Of a stretch of 64,000 nucleotides of DNA, positions 60,078 to 64,000 are shown one piece after another. The stretch comes from Maritimibacter sp. GTDB lineage: Bacteria > Pseudomonadota > Alphaproteobacteria > Rhodobacterales > Rhodobacteraceae. Below the pieces are notes generated by a model. That model was not told the DNA's origin and ran no database searches. It saw only the letters and a list, made by a program, of their open reading frames with translations. The stretch's first letter is position 1. The number at the start of each line of letters is the position of its first letter. Both the position numbers and the translations under genes were made by a program. The stretch spans positions 186,001-250,000 of the forward strand of contig NZNT01000020.1 in the NCBI GenBank assembly GCA_002695005.1, written 5' to 3'.

Positions 60078-60841
60078 GCCACTTCCTCCGGCAGTTCTTC
60101 GTCACCCAGATACGCCTCGCGCACGGCCGGGTCGCCCCTGATTTCACTCGGCGGGGCCGAGGCGATGATCTCGCCATAGACCAGCACGCTGATCCGGTCG
60201 GCGAGGTCGAAGATCACGCCCATGTCGTGTTCCACGATCACCAGTGTTTTGCCTTCGCTCGCCCGGCGAATCAGGTTCACCGCCCGCTCGGTTTCCGAAT
60301 GGCTCATCCCCGCCGTGGGTTCGTCCAGCAGGATCACATCCGCCCCGCCCGCGATGGTGATCGCGATCTCGAGCGCCCGTTGATCAGCATAAGGCAATAG
60401 CGCCGCCGGCACGTTGGCCTTGTCGGTCAGCGCGCAGTGCTCCAGCACCTCCCACGTCTTTTGCTGCACGGCCTTGTTCGATCCGATGTTGCGCCACCAG
60501 GCATAGCCCTGACCCATCGAGTGAAGCACGCCGCACCGCACGTTCTCTCGCACCGTCATGTTGGTGAAGATGTTGGACACCTGGAACGAGCGCGACAGGC
60601 CCTTCTTGTTGATCTCGTGCGCGGGCATCCCGGAGATCGCTTCCCCGTTCAGCTCCACCGTGCCGGATGTGGGCGTGTAGAGGCCCGAGATCAGGTTGAA
60701 GAGCGTGGACTTGCCCGCCCCGTTCGGCCCGATGATCGCGTGACGCTCCCCCGGCGCGATGTCGAGGGAGACTTCATTGATGATCTTGGCCGGGCCGAAG
60801 CTTTTGTTCAGGCCCTTGAGTGACAAGGCTGGGGTGCTCAT
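60074..60841 (-). CDS. livG: Branched-chain amino acid ABC transporter ATP-binding protein
   Basis: A 255-residue ATPase partner of LivF. Walker A is GPNGAGKST (about 38-46), the Q-loop region is LSRSFQVSNIF, the signature is weakly conserved around ALLPYADQRALEIA (normal for LivG, which has a degenerate signature), and Walker B is VILLDEPTAGM. It overlaps livF and livM by four bases on either side. Confidence 0.94.
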   Translation of the reverse strand: MSTPALSLKGLNKSFGPAKIINEVSLDIAPGERHAIIGPNGAGKSTLFNLISGLYTPTSGTVELNGEAISGMPAHEINKKGLSRSFQVSNIFTNMTVRENVRCGVLHSMGQGYAWWRNIGSNKAVQQKTWEVLEHCALTDKANVPAALLPYADQRALEIAITIAGGADVILLDEPTAGMSHSETERAVNLIRRASEGKTLVIVEHDMGVIFDLADRISVLVYGEIIASAPPSEIRGDPAVREAYLGDEELPEEVA

Positions 60842-62100
60842 TGGCCCTCCTCCTCTTTCGATGCGAACCGCGTGAGCCAGACGCCTGCCACGGCGGGCAG
60901 GATCACGAGGAGCCAGCTCAGGACATTACCGTGGCCCAGATGCAGGCCGAAGGGTTCGTAGACTTCGCCATAGCCGTTGGACCAGCGGACCGAGACTTCG
61001 ACCAGCACGATCAGGCCCATGAGCATCAGCAGGATCCCCACGAGGCGCATGATCCAGCGGCCGAAGTAGCGCCCCGGGTTCTCGCCACGCACACCGTCGA
61101 GGAAGCCGAAGACAACCCCGGCGATGCCGCGCGGCGCGAACATCACGATGGCGATGAACAGCACGCCGAGATACAGCAGCCACGCTTCGGTGAAGTCCGA
61201 CAGCATCGACTGCATGTAGGTGAGCAGGATCGCCCCGAAGATCGGCCCGACGAAGTAGGTGATGCCCCCCACATAAGCCATGATGAGCACGAAGCCCGAG
61301 GGCACGAGGCTCAGCGCGTCCGGCGTGAAGATCTCGTAGTTCACCGCCGCCATGCCGCCCGCGAGACCCGCGAAGCCGCCCGCGAAGATGAACACGAGGT
61401 AGCGCACGCGCTGCGGGTTGTAGCCGATGAACTGCACCCGCTGGGCGTTGTCGCGCGTCGCCTCGGACAGTTTGCCGAGCGGCGTGCGGGTGAAGGCCCA
61501 CATGCCGATGACGCCCACGACGGTCCAGAAGGCGATGAACCAATAGACCTCGTCGATCGGTCCCATCGACAGGCCGAACAGCTCGATCCCGTTCATCCGG
61601 TCGCCCGAGATGCCCTGTTCGCCGCCGAAGAAGCTGTCGAACATGAAGGCCGCCGCGAAGATCAATTCCGCAACGCCGAGCGAGATCATGGCAAAGGTCG
61701 TGCCCGCCTTGCGGCAGGACGGCCAGCCGATGATCGCGCCGGCGAGGGCCCCGCCGGCAAAGCCGACGAGGGGGAGAAAGAACATGGGAATCGCGCCCCA
61801 GATGCCGACGCCATCCTCGATCCAGTTCATCGCGTGCATGGCGAGATAGCCGCCCAGCCCGAAGTAGACCGCGTGGCCGAAGGACAGAAGCCCGCCCTTG
61901 CCCAGGATCATGTTGTAAGACAGCGCGAACACGATGTTGATGCCCATCTGGTGAGCCAGCGTGTAGAAGGTGCGCGACGGGCCGGCCATCGGGATCGCGA
62001 ACAGGATCGCCGCGAAGATCAGGATGGGCAGCGTGCGCTGGCGGAACTTGGCCCCCGTCGAAGGGGCGAGATCCGCGAAACCTCTCGTCGTATCGCTCAT
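60838..62100 (-). CDS. livM: Branched-chain amino acid ABC transporter permease
   Basis: A 420-residue inner membrane permease, longer than E. coli-type core domains but common in alphaproteobacteria. It has about ten helices. Typical blocks are YNMILGKGGLLSFGHAVYFGLGGYLAMH, the ATPase-contact loop SEATRDNAQRVQFIGYNPQRVRYLVF and GFAGLAGGMAAVNY. A large extracytoplasmic loop (about 165-205) separates helix groups. It overlaps livH by four bases. Confidence 0.92.
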   Translation of the reverse strand: MSDTTRGFADLAPSTGAKFRQRTLPILIFAAILFAIPMAGPSRTFYTLAHQMGINIVFALSYNMILGKGGLLSFGHAVYFGLGGYLAMHAMNWIEDGVGIWGAIPMFFLPLVGFAGGALAGAIIGWPSCRKAGTTFAMISLGVAELIFAAAFMFDSFFGGEQGISGDRMNGIELFGLSMGPIDEVYWFIAFWTVVGVIGMWAFTRTPLGKLSEATRDNAQRVQFIGYNPQRVRYLVFIFAGGFAGLAGGMAAVNYEIFTPDALSLVPSGFVLIMAYVGGITYFVGPIFGAILLTYMQSMLSDFTEAWLLYLGVLFIAIVMFAPRGIAGVVFGFLDGVRGENPGRYFGRWIMRLVGILLMLMGLIVLVEVSVRWSNGYGEVYEPFGLHLGHGNVLSWLLVILPAVAGVWLTRFASKEEEGQ

Positions 62101-63029
62101 AGCTCTTTCTCCCCCATGAGGCCCTGCGGGCGGAAGATCAGGATCAGCACGAGCAGCAGGAACGGAAGCACCGGCGCAAGGCTGGAGACCGAGATGCGCC
62201 CGACTTCAGACAGGTCGGTCATCCCGAGGAAGCCGAAGATCTCGGCGAACTTGAGGTTGATGCCGACCGCGAAATTCTGGAGCAGCCCGATCAGGAGCGA
62301 GGCAAGGAAAGCCCCTTCGAGCGAGCCGATTCCGCCGACCACGACGACCACGAAGACGATCGGTCCCATCTGGACCGCCATCGCCGGGTCGGTGACGAAG
62401 ATGTTGCCCGCCATGACCCCTGCGAGACCCGCAAGCGCACAGCCGATGCCGAAGACCATCATGAAGATGAAGGGCACGTTGTGGCCAAGGTGGCCGACCA
62501 TGTGCGGATGGGTCAGAGCGGCCTGGATAATGAGGCCCGCGCGGGTGCGTTTGAGCAGGAACCACAGGCCCACGAGCATCGCCACCGCGATGAAGATCAC
62601 GAAGATCCGGTAGGCCGGGAAGCTGGCGCCATAAAGCTCGAACGCCGCGAAATTGAGGAGGTCCGGAACGCGGTAATCCACCGCCGTCTTGCCGTAGACG
62701 ATCTTCACGATCTCTTCGATCAGGTAGGCGAGGCCGAATGTGAACAACAGCTCGGCCACATGCCCGTTCGGGTGAACGCGACGCAGGCCGAAGCGTTCGA
62801 CCACCGCCCCGATCAGGCCCACGAGCACGGGCGCGATGAACAGCGCGATCCAGAAGCTCGTCGAGCCGGTGATGGTGAAGGCGAAGTAGGCGCCCAGCAT
62901 ATAGAATGCGGCGTGGGCGAAGTTGAGAACACCCATCATCGAGAAGATGAGCGTGAGCCCGGAGGAGAGCATGAACAGGAGCAGACCATAGCTCACACCG
63001 TTCAGCAGTCCGAAGACGATCGTTTCCAT
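62097..63029 (-). CDS. livH: Branched-chain amino acid ABC transporter permease
   Basis: A 310-residue inner membrane permease with about eight helices. The start METIVFGLLNGVSYGLLLFMLSSGLTLIFSMMGVLNFAHAAFYML, in its first helices, is characteristic. IIQAALTHPHMVGHLGHN is the ATPase-contact loop, followed by FGIGCALAGLAGVMAGN. The ATG at 63029 has a weak site. It follows the binding-protein gene by 82 bases with a strong hairpin between. Confidence 0.92.
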   Translation of the reverse strand: METIVFGLLNGVSYGLLLFMLSSGLTLIFSMMGVLNFAHAAFYMLGAYFAFTITGSTSFWIALFIAPVLVGLIGAVVERFGLRRVHPNGHVAELLFTFGLAYLIEEIVKIVYGKTAVDYRVPDLLNFAAFELYGASFPAYRIFVIFIAVAMLVGLWFLLKRTRAGLIIQAALTHPHMVGHLGHNVPFIFMMVFGIGCALAGLAGVMAGNIFVTDPAMAVQMGPIVFVVVVVGGIGSLEGAFLASLLIGLLQNFAVGINLKFAEIFGFLGMTDLSEVGRISVSSLAPVLPFLLLVLILIFRPQGLMGEKEL

Positions 63030-63052
63030 GAGGACCTCGTTCCGATGGAAGA

Positions 63053-63083
63053 GGGGCGCCGCAGCCCAGCGGCGCGGCGCCCC
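63053..63083 (-). terminator. Intercistronic hairpin between livK and livH
   Basis: GGGGCGCCGC (63053-63062) pairs with GCGGCGCCCC (63074-63083) around an 11-base loop. It lies 28 bases after the binding-protein stop, with no T-tract. The layout repeats that found after dppA: a strong stem between the binding-protein gene and the permease genes. Confidence 0.65.
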
Positions 63084-63111
63084 GGTTCAGACCCGTGCGA
63101 AAGGGGCCGGA

Positions 63112-64000
63112 TTACTCCGGACGTTCCATTTCACAGGTGGTCGGCTGCTCGGCGGCTTCCATCGAGATGGTGCCGGCGTCCACCAGCTTCCAGCCGAGGT
63201 CGATGTTGTCGACGCCGTATTTCACGTCATCCGACACCACCGAGATGTAGAGCGGCTGCTGGAGTTGGTGATCCTCGGCGCGCATGGTCGCGGTGCCGTA
63301 GGCATGTTCGATGGTCATGCCCTCGAGCGCCTTGGCCACCGGGATCGGGTCGGCAGTACCGGCCTCTTCCGCCGCCTTCTTGAACATGTCCATCACGTTC
63401 CAGATGCGGTGGTAGTAGTAGTCGTAGTCCGGGAACCGCTCCTTGTATTCCTCGATGAGCGCGTATTGCTCGTCGGAGGCTTCGAGGTTGGTCAGGCCTT
63501 CGCTCACCTGGTGGAGAAGGCCGACGCCTTTGTCACCGAGCGAGGAGACGGCGCCTTTCGACCCGCCATAGAAGGTCAGGTACGGCACGTCCGACCCGGT
63601 TTCCGCAGCGGCCTTCATCAGGAGCTGCATGTCCGCGCCCCAGTTGCCGGTGATGACCGCATCCGCGCCGGACGAGATGATCTTCTGGATGTAGGGGGTG
63701 AAGTCCTTGACCTTGCCGAGCGGGTGAAGCTCGTTGCCCACGATCTCGATGTCCGGGCGCTTTTCGGTCAACTGGCCTTCCGCGGCGGAGGCCACGGCCT
63801 GACCGAAGACGTAGTCCTGACCGATCAGGTAGACCGACTTGATGTCGTCACGCTCGGCGATCCAGTCGGTGATGGCGGCCATCTTCATGTCGGCATGGGC
63901 GTCGAAACGGAAATGCCAGAAGCTGCACAGCTCGTTGGTGAAGGCGGGCGTGACGGCGGCATAGTTGAAGAACACCACCTCGTCGCCCGGGTTGCGCGCA
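63112..64000 (-). CDS. livK: Branched-chain amino acid ABC transporter substrate-binding protein (N-terminus outside window)
   Basis: At least 296 residues are visible and the frame is open to the right edge, so the signal peptide and first part are missing. The fold is that of the type I periplasmic binding proteins: SVYLIGQDYVFGQAVASAA, IVGNELHPLGKVKDFTPYIQKI, GADAVITGNWGADMQLLMKAA and YYHRIWNVMDMFKKAAEEAG. It is the first gene of the leftward liv operon. The substrate could be branched-chain amino acids, or amides or urea as in related systems. Confidence 0.9.
   Translation of the reverse strand, partial: ARNPGDEVVFFNYAAVTPAFTNELCSFWHFRFDAHADMKMAAITDWIAERDDIKSVYLIGQDYVFGQAVASAAEGQLTEKRPDIEIVGNELHPLGKVKDFTPYIQKIISSGADAVITGNWGADMQLLMKAAAETGSDVPYLTFYGGSKGAVSSLGDKGVGLLHQVSEGLTNLEASDEQYALIEEYKERFPDYDYYYHRIWNVMDMFKKAAEEAGTADPIPVAKALEGMTIEHAYGTATMRAEDHQLQQPLYISVVSDDVKYGVDNIDLGWKLVDAGTISMEAAEQPTTCEMERPE

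Overview
The window looks like chromosomal DNA of an alphaproteobacterium, most likely a Rhodobacteraceae (Roseobacter-type) organism. This is inferred from the high GC content, the gene families present (DUF2794, MbfA, ImuB, ectoine catabolism with an AsnC regulator), a GTTC-N7-GTTC LexA box of the alphaproteobacterial type, an Irr-like box in front of mbfA, and a palindromic intergenic repeat of a kind I remember from this family. I see no rRNA, tRNA, CRISPR array, insertion sequence or prophage. No marker gene was available to fix the genus.

Layout. 1-5010: end of a membrane protein gene, RhlE-type RNA helicase, asd, a ribbon-helix-helix-like protein and a secreted DUF4139 protein. 5190-6655: a run of five very small ORFs, four of them two pairs of paralogues, closed by a strong terminator. 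6655-9312: a leftward operon of carbonic anhydrase, PlsC-like acyltransferase, CdsA-like enzyme and a small membrane protein. 9452-12494: M17 aminopeptidase overlapping an NlpC/P60 hydrolase, then DUF2794. 12495-16679: a gene-free stretch with two hairpins, an AEC transporter, a solitary imuB behind a LexA box, cytochrome c', and tandem I78-type inhibitor lipoproteins. 16781-24461: class III alcohol dehydrogenase, a NYN-domain protein, mbfA, a 2-hydroxyacid dehydrogenase/csaA/proC operon, a YbjN protein and a GMC oxidoreductase.

24568-33806 holds the most unusual part. A membrane LytTR regulator and a luciferase-like oxidoreductase precede six tightly coupled rightward genes: KAS III-like synthase, SDR, metallo-beta-lactamase-fold hydrolase, PaaK/F390-synthetase-like adenylating enzyme, a putative acyltransferase and a Rieske oxygenase. 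A convergent ATP-grasp ligase follows. This looks like a small biosynthetic locus whose product I cannot name.

33847-39496 is a five-gene Dpp/Opp-type peptide ABC transporter. 40218-47017 is an ectoine/hydroxyectoine catabolic locus (doeA, eutB, eutC, asnC, aldehyde dehydrogenase, aminotransferase) that lacks the deacetylase (doeB/eutE), eutA and the usual transporter inside the window. Its expected end product, L-aspartate, is the substrate of NadB, encoded just downstream in nadABC (47171-50633). The rest holds an SDR/NADP-oxidoreductase pair divergent from an acyl-CoA ligase, a winged-helix/TPR regulator divergent from a secreted CxxC protein, a GNAT protein, a MarR regulator divergent from a thioesterase across a doubled perfect palindrome, a CPBP protease, and a leftward branched-chain amino acid ABC operon (livFGMH) whose binding-protein gene runs off the right edge.
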